From: an uncultured Verrucomicrobiota bacterium
Lineage (GTDB): Bacteria > Verrucomicrobiota > Kiritimatiellia > CAIQIC01 > Lenti-01
Assembly: GCA_938003985.1 (NCBI GenBank)
Contig: CALKWZ010000077.1
Coordinates: 1 to 41,503, forward strand
Reading direction: 5' to 3'
DNA length: 41,503 nucleotides
The translations under genes and the position numbers were made by a program. Below the pieces are notes generated by a model. The model was given only the letters and a program-made list of their open reading frames with translations. It was not told the origin of the DNA and did no database searches. Positions 22,509-30,119 of this stretch are shown piece after piece. How positions within the stretch are numbered: position 1 is the stretch's first letter; every line of letters begins with the position of its first letter.

Positions 22509-23846
22509 ATGAGCTACGTCCAAGAAGTCCTGACCCAGCTGCAAGCCCGCAATCCCGGCGAACCGGAATTCCTCCAGGCCGCCCGCGAAGTCCTCGAAAC
22601 CCTCGAGCCCGTCGTCGCGCGCCACAAGAAGTACGAGGCCGGCCGGATTCTCGAACGCATCGTCGAACCCGAACGCCAGATCATCTTCCGCGTGCCGTGG
22701 ATCGACGACGCCGGCAACTACCGCGTCAACCGCGGCTTCCGGATCGAGTTCAACAGCGCCATTGGGCCCTACAAGGGCGGCCTGCGCTTCCACCCCTCCG
22801 TCAACCTCAGCATCCTGAAGTTCCTCGGCTTCGAGCAGATCTTCAAGAACTCCCTGACCACGCTGCCCATGGGCGGCGGCAAGGGCGGCTCCGACTTCGA
22901 CCCCAAGGGCAAGAGCGACAACGAAGTCATGCGCTTCTGCCAGTCGTTCATGACGGAACTGTGCAAGCACATCGGCCCGCACACCGACGTGCCCGCGGGC
23001 GACATCGGCGTCGGCGGCCGCGAAATCGGCTACATGTTCGGCCAGTACAAGCGCATCCGCAACGAATTCACCGGCGTCCTGACCGGCAAGGGCCTCAAAT
23101 GGGGCGGCTCGCTGATCCGGCCCGAGGCCACGGGCTACGGCTGCGTGTTCTTCGCCGAAGAAATGCTCAAGACCCGCAGCGAGACCTTCATGGGCAAGAC
23201 CTGCACGGTCTCCGGCTCCGGCAACGTCGCGCAGTACACGGTCGAAAAGATCAACCAGCTCGGCGGCAAGGTCGTCAGCCTCTCCGACTCCGCCGGCTCG
23301 ATCTACGACAAGGACGGCATCAACGCCGAGAAGCTCGCGTTCGTGATGGAGCTGAAGAACGTCAAGCGCGGCCGCATCGCGGAATACGCCAAGAAGTTCG
23401 GCGCCCAGTACCTCGAAGGCCAAAACCCTTGGAGCATCCCCTGCGATTGCGCCTTCCCCAGCGCCACGCAGAACGAAATCAACGGCGCCGACGCCGCCGC
23501 GCTCGTCAAGAACGGCTGCCAGCTCGTCGCCGAAGGCGCGAACATGCCCTCCACCCCCGAGGCGGTCGACGTGTTCATCAACAACAAGGTGCTCTACGGT
23601 CCCGGCAAGGCCGCCAACGCCGGCGGCGTGGCCACCTCCGGCCTCGAAATGGCCCAGAACGCCATGCACCTGAACTGGACCCGCACGGAGGTCGAAGCCC
23701 GCCTGCACCAGATCATGGTCGCCATCCACCACAGCGCCTACGAAACCGCCAAGGAATACGGCAAGCCCGGCAACTACGTCGTCGGCGCCAACATCGCCGG
23801 CTTCGTCAAGGTCGCCGACTCCATGCTCGACCAGGGGCTGGTGTAG
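22509..23846 (+). CDS. gdhA: NADP-type glutamate dehydrogenase (hexameric)
   Basis: A 445-aa enzyme that interconverts 2-oxoglutarate plus ammonia and glutamate. It shows the family core: GPYKGGLRFHPSVN with Lys89, LPMGGGKGGSDFDPKGKSD with catalytic Lys125, TDVPAGDIGVGGREIG with Asp165, and the nucleotide-binding GSGNVA (236-241). Length and the 'NxxMRFCQSFMTEL' text match the small hexameric, usually NADP-linked and assimilatory, class. A strong ribosome site (AAGGAAGG) lies 6-8 bp before ATG. It is divergent from nrpR and followed by a strong terminator. Confidence 0.96.
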   Translation: MSYVQEVLTQLQARNPGEPEFLQAAREVLETLEPVVARHKKYEAGRILERIVEPERQIIFRVPWIDDAGNYRVNRGFRIEFNSAIGPYKGGLRFHPSVNLSILKFLGFEQIFKNSLTTLPMGGGKGGSDFDPKGKSDNEVMRFCQSFMTELCKHIGPHTDVPAGDIGVGGREIGYMFGQYKRIRNEFTGVLTGKGLKWGGSLIRPEATGYGCVFFAEEMLKTRSETFMGKTCTVSGSGNVAQYTVEKINQLGGKVVSLSDSAGSIYDKDGINAEKLAFVMELKNVKRGRIAEYAKKFGAQYLEGQNPWSIPCDCAFPSATQNEINGADAAALVKNGCQLVAEGANMPSTPEAVDVFINNKVLYGPGKAANAGGVATSGLEMAQNAMHLNWTRTEVEARLHQIMVAIHHSAYETAKEYGKPGNYVVGANIAGFVKVADSMLDQGLV

Positions 23847-23851
23847 GAACC

Positions 23852-23886
23852 CAGGAGACAGGGGACAGGAGACAGAGTTCAGGAAA
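23852..23886. repeat. Heptad repeat, 5 units (CAGGAGA type)
   Basis: Five 7-bp units just after the gdhA stop, close to those upstream of nrpR. Two such arrays therefore bracket the divergent gap and gdhA. Confidence 0.88.
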
Positions 23887-23898
23887 CCCGCCCCCTCC

Positions 23899-23930
23899 GC
23901 CCCGGCCGGCACCCCCCGGCCGGGGCTTTT
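23899..23930 (+). terminator. Rho-independent terminator of gdhA
   Basis: GCCCCGGCCGG, a 6-nt loop and CCGGCCGGGGC are followed by TTTT. Confidence 0.85.
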
Positions 23931-23939
23931 CAGTGAAGT

Positions 23940-24003
23940 CCAGAATCCAGCCTGAAGGCTGGACTACGAACTGGCTCCGGATGTAGTCCACGCTTCAGCG
24001 TGC
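23940..24003. repeat. Composite REP-like element: two hairpins in inverted array
   Basis: CCAGCC-TGAA-GGCTGG followed by ACTAC, then after a short spacer GTAGT followed by CCACGC-TTCA-GCGTG. The GGACTAC and GTAGTCC edges are inverted relative to each other, as in paired bacterial REP elements. Confidence 0.7.
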
Positions 24004-24175
24004 GGCTGTATTTTTCGCTGCGCACTCCAAATACTTCTTTTTCGCGTCTTTCGCGTGTTTCGTAGTGGCGGACCGATCGGTTTGATTTTAGGCTGGCGAA
24101 ACGCTCCACGTTCTGCCATAGGAGCTTTTGTCTAAAGGCGCGGACTTCGCCCGGCGGACGGAAGGATTACTCGAC
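24004..24175. other. Gap upstream of the TPR lipoprotein gene
   Basis: No gene is supported. It contains an AT-richer stretch (24010-24090) with repeated TTTCGCGT text. A TTG-initiated in-frame extension from 24128 is less likely than the ATG at 24176. Confidence 0.4.
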
Positions 24176-25063
24176 ATGGATCACCGGACATCCCAGTTCG
24201 CGCGCGTCCTCTTGGCGGGCCTGCTCGCCCTCGGGCTGGCCGCCTGCCAGAAGAAATCCGGCGGCGGCCAAGACGTCGCCGCCCTGATCGGCGACGGCTG
24301 GACCGCCTACCGCCTCAGCGAATTCCAGAATGCCGTCCTCGCCTTCGATGCCGCCCGCGCCGCCGCTGAAAAGGGCTCCGACGACTGGGCCATGGCCACC
24401 TACGGCCTCGCCACCACGTGGGACTTGCGCCGTCCCGGCGAAGATCCCAAGCAGGCCACCCAGCTCTATCGGGAAATCCTCGCCGCCGCGCCCGACAGCC
24501 CGATGATTCCCTGGACCGAGCTCGCGCTTGCCCGCCAGATGCATCTGGTGCCCGTCGGCCAGGAACCCGATTACGCCGCCGTCAACCAGGCCTACCAGCA
24601 CATCTTGGACAAATTCCCCGGCCACCTCGCCGCCAAGGAAGCGTTCCTTTACCTCCAGAGCATCCAGCTCGCGAAGCTCGAACCGAAGTCCACGCGCGCC
24701 GCGGTCGCCAAGCTCGAAGACTTCGTCGCCCGCGAGAAAAAGGAATTCCTGAGCCCCGCCTGGTCGCTGCTGGCCGTGGGCTACCAGACGCTCAACGACC
24801 AGAAAAAGCGCCTGCTGGCCGAAAAGAATTCCTTCGAAACCACCGAGGTCGATCCCTCCGATCCCTTCATCGAATTCGCGTGGGCCTACTGGAACCTCGG
24901 CACCATCGCGGAATTCGAGGTCGGCGACTTCGATCTCGCGCGCCAGTATTACCAGCTGCTCATCGACAAATATCCCAAGGACATCCGCGTCTACGGCTGC
25001 AAGCAGGCGCTCGCGCGCATGGACGCGCTGGAAGCGAAGATCCGCGCCGAGGAGGGCATCTAG
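24176..25063 (+). CDS. Lipoprotein with TPR-like repeats
   Basis: A 295-aa exported lipoprotein: signal MDHRTSQFARVLLAGLLALGLAAC with lipobox LAAC and lipid-bearing Cys24. The mature part is helical with tetratricopeptide-like pairs: a YRLSEFQNAVLAFDAARAAAE repeat near 44-65, a PEDP..ATQLYREILAAAPDSP repeat near 100, AYQHILDKFPGHLAAKEAFLYL near 145, and DLARQYYQLLIDKYPKD near 265. This pattern resembles YfgC/BamD-like scaffolds. AAGGA lies about 10 bp before ATG; the frame upstream of this start lacks a signal. It is 2 bp from the solute-binding-protein gene, so it is probably an accessory part of the transport system, perhaps organising it at the membrane. Confidence 0.8.
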   Translation: MDHRTSQFARVLLAGLLALGLAACQKKSGGGQDVAALIGDGWTAYRLSEFQNAVLAFDAARAAAEKGSDDWAMATYGLATTWDLRRPGEDPKQATQLYREILAAAPDSPMIPWTELALARQMHLVPVGQEPDYAAVNQAYQHILDKFPGHLAAKEAFLYLQSIQLAKLEPKSTRAAVAKLEDFVAREKKEFLSPAWSLLAVGYQTLNDQKKRLLAEKNSFETTEVDPSDPFIEFAWAYWNLGTIAEFEVGDFDLARQYYQLLIDKYPKDIRVYGCKQALARMDALEAKIRAEEGI

Positions 25064-25065
25064 CC

Positions 25066-26826
25066 ATGCCGAAATTCCTCCAGTCCGTTTTCGCCTTCGT
25101 CCGCACCTACTTCGCCCTGCTCGTCGTCTTCGCGGTCTTTCTCTGGTCCGCCTGGGTCATCGCCACGTACCGCGCGCAGCAGACGCCGCCCGGGTCCACC
25201 GTCATCCGCCTCGGCCACTGGCAGCTCGAAGCCAGCGTGCGCGAGGGCATCGACGAAATGGCGCGCGAGTACCAGAAGACGCATCCGAACGTCGTCATCG
25301 TCCAGGACGCGATTCCCGAAGGCACCTACGGCCAATGGGTCAGCACGCAGCTCATGGGCGGCACCGCGCCGGACATCATGCAGGTCGGCGCCATGCTGCC
25401 CGGCAACATCTGGCTGTCCTACTACAACCGCTACTTCTTCCCCCTCTCCCGCTACGTCAACGCGCCCAACCCGCACAACGCGGGCACCGACATCGCCGAC
25501 CTGCCGCTCCGCCAGACCTACAAGGACGGCATGAAGACCGCCTACGTCACGGAAATGCAGGAATACATGTCCGTGCCGCTTTCGCTCTTCGGCGTGCGCA
25601 TCTTCTACAACAAGGACCTGTTGAAACAGCTCACCGGCCGCGACGTCGCCCCGCGCGACTACCGCGAATTCCTCGCCGTCTGCGAGCAGATCCGCAGCGC
25701 CGTCAACGCCGTCACCGGCCAGCCCTACATCCCCATCGCCGGCTCGGCCTACCACTTCGGCCACTGGGACGGCATGATGTTCTCCCCCGTCACCTACGGC
25801 GCCTTCCGCCGCGCCGACTTCAACCGCGACGGCTTCGTCGGCAACGACGAGACTTTCGTCGCCTTCAAGACCGGCCTGCTCGATTTCTACTACCCGCCCT
25901 ACGCCCTCTGGCTCAAGATGCTCCGCGAGGTCACCGACTACTTCCAGGTCGGCTACACCGGCCTCGGCCGCGACGAAGCCGTCTTCCTCTTCGCCCAGCA
26001 GCGCGCCGTCTTCATGACCACCGGCACCTGGGACGCCCGCTCGCTCCAGGAACAGGCCAAGGGCCAGTTCGAAGTCGGCATCATGGACTTCCCGATCCCG
26101 TCGCGCGACGACCCCGTCTACGGCGAAGTCGTCGAAGGCCGCATCTACGAATCGCCCGGCGGCGGCTTCCAGTTCGGCGTCTCGCGCAACTCGAAGAACG
26201 TCGACGTCGCCGTGGATTTCCTGATGTTCCTCGCCTCGCAGAAGGGCAACGAAAAACTCAACGGCATCATCGGCTGGATCCCGGCCATCGTCGGCACCGA
26301 GCTCGATCCGCTCTTGCAGGCGTTCGAGCCGCACCTCGAAGGCATCTACGGCAACGCCAACTTCACCCTCGGCGGCAACACGGCCGTCACCTGGGCCCAG
26401 CGCTACTCGCTCTACCAGGTCAACCAGATTTCCTTCGACGACTTCGCCAAGACCTACACCGAGTTCTACCTGAAGAACGGCCTCGAAGACTTCATGGAAC
26501 AGCAGCGCGACTGGCGCCGCGGCATGCAGCGCAACGAGCAGTACCTCGCCGGCATCCGCGGCCGTGCCATCCTGGCCGACCAGGCTGCCGGCGCCGCCGC
26601 CGACGCCGATGCGCAGTCCGCCGCCGAACTCGACGCCGAATCCGCCTGGGTCCGCTACCGCGCCATCACCGCCTCCCGCCAGATCTGGGGCGAACTCAAC
26701 CACGCCCGCCAGATGGACCTCGTCAAGCGCGACAAGCTCCCCGAGGGCTTCGTCGGCCCCTACGAATACTCCACCAACGTCCTCGCCAAGATCCGCGCCC
26801 GCCTCCGCGCCGAGGGCTCGAAATGA
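25066..26826 (+). CDS. Membrane-anchored extracellular solute-binding protein (family 1, carbohydrate type)
   Basis: A 586-aa protein with an uncleaved N-terminal anchor (FVRTYFALLVVFAVFLWSAWVIATYRA, 12-36) and a family 1 solute-binding fold: STVIRLGHWQLEASVREGIDEMAREYQKTHPNVVIVQ, APDIMQVGAM, VPLSLFGVRIFYNKDLLKQ, VFMTTGTWDARSL and a C-terminal helical extension of about 120 aa. It is much longer than typical members (about 420 aa). An exact EF-hand-type loop DFNRDGFVGNDE (251-262) lies within it: D251, N253, D255, G256, V258, E262. It presumably delivers an oligosaccharide to the fused permease downstream. The start has GGAGG about 10 bp upstream. Confidence 0.88.
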   Translation: MPKFLQSVFAFVRTYFALLVVFAVFLWSAWVIATYRAQQTPPGSTVIRLGHWQLEASVREGIDEMAREYQKTHPNVVIVQDAIPEGTYGQWVSTQLMGGTAPDIMQVGAMLPGNIWLSYYNRYFFPLSRYVNAPNPHNAGTDIADLPLRQTYKDGMKTAYVTEMQEYMSVPLSLFGVRIFYNKDLLKQLTGRDVAPRDYREFLAVCEQIRSAVNAVTGQPYIPIAGSAYHFGHWDGMMFSPVTYGAFRRADFNRDGFVGNDETFVAFKTGLLDFYYPPYALWLKMLREVTDYFQVGYTGLGRDEAVFLFAQQRAVFMTTGTWDARSLQEQAKGQFEVGIMDFPIPSRDDPVYGEVVEGRIYESPGGGFQFGVSRNSKNVDVAVDFLMFLASQKGNEKLNGIIGWIPAIVGTELDPLLQAFEPHLEGIYGNANFTLGGNTAVTWAQRYSLYQVNQISFDDFAKTYTEFYLKNGLEDFMEQQRDWRRGMQRNEQYLAGIRGRAILADQAAGAAADADAQSAAELDAESAWVRYRAITASRQIWGELNHARQMDLVKRDKLPEGFVGPYEYSTNVLAKIRARLRAEGSK

Positions 26827-26948
26827 AAGTTTTTACGTTCCACGTAAAATCCGCCGAAAGTTTTTACGTTCTACGTAAAAACAGCCCAAGGTTTTTACGT
26901 GGCGTGGAAAAATTCCGCAAAGTTTTTACGTACTACGTAAAACCTCTG
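26825..26948. repeat. 31-bp tandem repeat, 4 units with TACGTnnnACGTA core
   Basis: Units begin at 26825, 26856, 26887 and 26918, exactly 31 bp apart. Each has A/G-rich lead bases, GTTTTTACGT, two to three variable bases and ACGTAAAA (unit 3 is degenerate). The first unit overlaps the stop codon of the solute-binding protein. The core is a near-perfect palindrome. Confidence 0.88.
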
Positions 26949-26950
26949 TT

Positions 26951-27093
26951 CCTGGACCCCCGCGGCCTTGTGCCGCGGGTGAACCAGGTCGCGCTTGCCG
27001 CGGCACCAACCTCATTCACCGGCCACGCAAGGTGGCCGGGGTCTTTCCCAACCGTGAACCGCTGAACCGTGAACCTCGAACCCCCGATTTGAC
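26951..27093. repeat. GC hairpins and heptads before the permease gene
   Basis: CCCGCGGC-(5)-GCCGCGGG (26959-2697x, outer CCTGG/CCAGG) and CCGGCCAC-(5)-GTGGCCGG (27019-27039), then GAACC-centred units at 7-8 bp spacing (27051-27085) right up to the permease start. No gene. Confidence 0.65.
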
Positions 27094-29505
27094 ATGCAAC
27101 CCAAAGAAGTCCAACCCAACCAGCTCCGGCACCACTGGGAGATCTACTTCTTCATCGTCCCGACGCTGATCCTGATCGGGCTCTTCCAGTACTATCCGGC
27201 CAGCTCGGGCATCTTCCACTCCCTCTTCCGCTGGAACGGATCGGACATCTCCGAATTCGTCGGCTTCGAGAACTACGTCGACCTGCTCAAGAACCTCGAA
27301 TTCTGGAATTCGTTCAAGCTGGCGTTCATCCTCGGCTTCTGGAACGTGATCAAGATGATCCCGGCGCTGCTGGTGGCCGTCTGCATCCACCGCTGCACGT
27401 CGGAAAAGATGCAGTTTTTCTACCGCACGCTGTTCGTCGTGCCGATGGTCATCCCCGGACTGATCACGGTGCTGATCTGGCGCTCGTTCTTCTTCGAGGC
27501 CACCGCCGGCTACCTCAACCAGTTCCTCGATTGGACCGGCCTGATGGCGCTCCTGCAGCACGGCGGGACCTACGTCTCGGGCAAGCTGGCCGACCCGAAC
27601 CTCGGCGGCCTCGCCAAGGCCTTCCTCGAATCCTTCGACTGGCTCACCGCCTTCAAGGCCGGCACCGCGCCGGCCTGGCTCGGCGATCCCAAGATCATCA
27701 TCATCGCCTGCGTCGTCTGGGGCTTCCCCTGGGTCGGTTCGTTCGCCGTGCTCACCCATCTCGCCAAGCTGCAGAACATCTCCAAGGACGTCTACGAGGC
27801 CGCAGACATCGACGGCGCGACCTGGTGGAGCCGGTTCACCAAGATCGAGCTGCCGCTGCTGATGGGCTCGATCTATCTCCTGCTCGTTTTCGCCATCATC
27901 GACACGATCAAGGACGCCGGCATGATCCTGGCCCTGGCCGGCATCGCGGGCGGTCCCGGCGGCAAGGCCACCGTTCCCGCGCTGTTCATGCTGCGAAAAG
28001 CCTTCATGGACCAGCAAATGGGCTACGCCTGCGCCGTCGGCATCGTGCTGACTATCGTCGTGCTGCTGCTCCAGAAGATCTGCAACATGCTGCTGCAGCC
28101 GGAACCCGAGGGCGGCGCCAAGCCCGACAAATCGGCCTGGTTCGGCATCTTGGCGCTCTACGCCTGCGCCGAGGCCTATCTCTTCTTCAAGGGCGTCCTG
28201 CTGCCCAAGGCCGCCACGCCGGCGGTGTTCGCCGCGTTCGTGGGCGGCCTTGTCTTCAAGCTGGCGGCGCTGGTTTCGGTGGCCGTTTTCCTGCGCAAGT
28301 TCGGCGCGGCGCTCCGCGGCGGCTTGGCCGGATTCGCCGGCGCCCTGATGGCCTACACGATCTTCGGTCACGCCGCCGTCTCCTGGCTGTTGTTGGGCTT
28401 CGCGCTCCTGATGATGCTGTCCAACAGCCTGTTCAAGACCGCCATCGGCGCGGCCGGCATGGTCCTCATCGGCTACGGCATCGCCGGCAATTCGCTGAAC
28501 ATGATCATCTCCGGCTTGATTTTCATGATCCTGGCCACGCCGTGGGGCCAGATTTCCGCCCGCCTCGACAAGGCCTATCTCGCCCGCTGCATGAGGCGCC
28601 CGACGCCGCCCGTCAGCCAGGGCGATCTCTACGTCGCGCGCTCCTTCGCCCGCCAGCAGATGCCGGCCTACAAGGCCGCCGCCGTCGCCGGCGACTGGGG
28701 CCTGCGCTTCTTCAAGCACGCGTTCATCTGGTTCGTGCTGGCCTTCGCCTTCCTGCCGCTCTACCTGATGCTGATCGTGTCGCTCAAGGACAACAACCAG
28801 TTCTACCTCTCCCCCACGGCCCTGACCCATCCCACCCATTGGGAGAACTGGTCCACGGCCTGGGCCATGGTCTCGCCCACCGTCGCCAACTCGATCTTCC
28901 TGTCCACCACCGCCACGTTCTTCATCGTCATCTTCGGCCTCGCCGGCGCCTATTTCTTCGCGCGCCTGAAGGTGCCGCTGTCCTCGTTCCTGTGGAACGC
29001 GCTCCTGCTGCTGATGATGATGCCCATGATCGCCAACCTCGTCCCGCTGTTCATCCTGCTGCGCGACATGAGCCTGCTCAACACCTTGACCGCCCTGATC
29101 CTCGTCGGTGCCTCCGGCGGCCAGGCCTTCGCGATTTTCGTCTTCCGCAACTTCATTTCCGACATCCCGCAGGACCTGTTCGAGGCCGCCGAAATCGACG
29201 GCGCCAACCACTTCCAGCAGCTCAAGCTCGTCGTTATTCCGCTCTCCGGTCCGATCATGGGCACCGTCGCCGTCATGCAGTTCCTCGGCCAGTGGAACGA
29301 GTTCGTCATGCCGCTGATCGTCATGCGCGAGCAGGCGCGGCTGCCCGTCACCGTGCAGTTGATCCGCATGGCCGGCGAATACATCAAGCTCTGGGGCCCG
29401 CTCATGGCCGGCTACGCCATCGCCTCCATCCCCGTCATCATCCTCTTCACCTTCTCCATGAAGCTCTTCGTCAAGGGCCTCACCGAAGGCGCCGTGAAGG
29501 GATAG
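27094..29505 (+). CDS. Single-chain sugar ABC permease: fused MalF-like and MalG-like halves
   Basis: An 803-aa membrane protein. The N-terminal half (about 10-340) is a MalF/UgpA-like permease with the ATPase-contact EAA motif EAADIDGATWWSRFTKIELPLL (235-256). The C-terminal half (about 525-803) is a MalG/UgpE-like permease with EAAEIDGANHFQQLKLVVIPL (697-717). Between them lie about 180 residues with five or six extra hydrophobic segments (GILALYACAEAYLFFKGVLL to ILATPWGQ) that match neither family. These subunits are normally separate genes. No stop or frameshift is seen at the join. It should import the ligand of the upstream binding protein; its ATPase is not in this window and may be a shared MsmX/MsiK-like subunit. 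No clear Shine-Dalgarno site. Confidence 0.9.
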   Translation: MQPKEVQPNQLRHHWEIYFFIVPTLILIGLFQYYPASSGIFHSLFRWNGSDISEFVGFENYVDLLKNLEFWNSFKLAFILGFWNVIKMIPALLVAVCIHRCTSEKMQFFYRTLFVVPMVIPGLITVLIWRSFFFEATAGYLNQFLDWTGLMALLQHGGTYVSGKLADPNLGGLAKAFLESFDWLTAFKAGTAPAWLGDPKIIIIACVVWGFPWVGSFAVLTHLAKLQNISKDVYEAADIDGATWWSRFTKIELPLLMGSIYLLLVFAIIDTIKDAGMILALAGIAGGPGGKATVPALFMLRKAFMDQQMGYACAVGIVLTIVVLLLQKICNMLLQPEPEGGAKPDKSAWFGILALYACAEAYLFFKGVLLPKAATPAVFAAFVGGLVFKLAALVSVAVFLRKFGAALRGGLAGFAGALMAYTIFGHAAVSWLLLGFALLMMLSNSLFKTAIGAAGMVLIGYGIAGNSLNMIISGLIFMILATPWGQISARLDKAYLARCMRRPTPPVSQGDLYVARSFARQQMPAYKAAAVAGDWGLRFFKHAFIWFVLAFAFLPLYLMLIVSLKDNNQFYLSPTALTHPTHWENWSTAWAMVSPTVANSIFLSTTATFFIVIFGLAGAYFFARLKVPLSSFLWNALLLLMMMPMIANLVPLFILLRDMSLLNTLTALILVGASGGQAFAIFVFRNFISDIPQDLFEAAEIDGANHFQQLKLVVIPLSGPIMGTVAVMQFLGQWNEFVMPLIVMREQARLPVTVQLIRMAGEYIKLWGPLMAGYAIASIPVIILFTFSMKLFVKGLTEGAVKG

Positions 29506-29512
29506 GCGCGCC

Positions 29513-29968
29513 ATGGACGTGTTCGGGGAATTCGAGCGGCTGGCACGGGACCTCGCCGACCGGCAAATCCCCTATGCCTTGATCGGCGGCGTCGCCATGG
29601 CGTTCCATGCGATACCGCGCTTCACCAAGGACGTCGATTTGCTGATCAAGCCCGAGCATTTGCCTGCCATTCAAGAGGCGTTTACGGCACGCGGATATCT
29701 GCCTCCCGGCGCACCTTGGACCTTTCCCCGAACAAAACTTTCGCTGTACCGCTTTGTCAAGCCGGTCGCCGACGACGAATTCTTCGTGGACGTTCTGGCG
29801 GCCGAAGCGCCCGAGCTGGCCGCCATCGTAGACCGCGCCCTGCTCATGGATTCGCCCGATCATCCGCCGGTCCGGTTGGCCCGGCGCGAAGACATCGTCC
29901 TGCTCAAGAAATTGCGCGCCTCTCCGCAAGACCAAGCCGACATCGCCCTCCTCGAATGCCATGAATGA
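29513..29968 (+). CDS. MNT/AbiEii-like nucleotidyltransferase
   Basis: A 151-aa soluble protein with the polymerase-beta fold signature YALIGGVAMAFHAIPRFTKDVDLLI: the GG pair at 25-26 and the metal-binding D40/D42. The rest (VDVLAAEAPELAAIVDRALLMDSPDHPPVRLARREDIVLLKKL) matches small stand-alone nucleotidyltransferases found in toxin-antitoxin and abortive infection pairs. It starts 7 bp after the permease gene but is unlikely to share its function. The stop overlaps the start of a 48-aa gene by 8 bp. Confidence 0.82.
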   Translation: MDVFGEFERLARDLADRQIPYALIGGVAMAFHAIPRFTKDVDLLIKPEHLPAIQEAFTARGYLPPGAPWTFPRTKLSLYRFVKPVADDEFFVDVLAAEAPELAAIVDRALLMDSPDHPPVRLARREDIVLLKKLRASPQDQADIALLECHE

Positions 29969-30107
29969 CCCGCGCAAAGTGTTCGCTGAGTTGTCCGCGC
30001 TCTACCAGTTCCACAAGAAACTGGCCAAGACGTATTCCCTGCCCTCCCGGAAATCCCCGCGTGTCGCCGAGGCGCCGCCGCCTCGGCCGGCCAAACCTCC
30101 GCGCTAA
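29961..30107 (+). CDS. 48-aa basic protein, probable partner of the nucleotidyltransferase
   Basis: MNDPRKVFAELSALYQFHKK..., with a helical N-terminal half and a Pro/Arg-rich C-terminal tail (APPPRPAKPPR). The ATG at 29961 overlaps the nucleotidyltransferase stop by 8 bp, and the frame has a clean TAA at 30105-30107. Such tight coupling of a nucleotidyltransferase with a very small protein is typical of two-gene toxin-antitoxin modules. No named family is recognised. Confidence 0.55.
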   Translation: MNDPRKVFAELSALYQFHKKLAKTYSLPSRKSPRVAEAPPPRPAKPPR

Positions 30108-30119
30108 AGGAGCGAAGCC

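Noticed and set aside
22355..23986. Long frame overlapping gdhA on the same strand
   Set aside because: Arg/Pro-rich out-of-frame translation of gdhA. Many similar frames opposite other genes were dropped for the same reason, including 7775-9730, 13366-15618, 18529-20610, 22434-23912, 25060-26703 and 27016-29514.
26825..26948. CRISPR array
   Set aside because: The interval between the conserved cores is only about 11 bp and is itself partly conserved, and there are no cas genes; it is a 31-bp tandem repeat.
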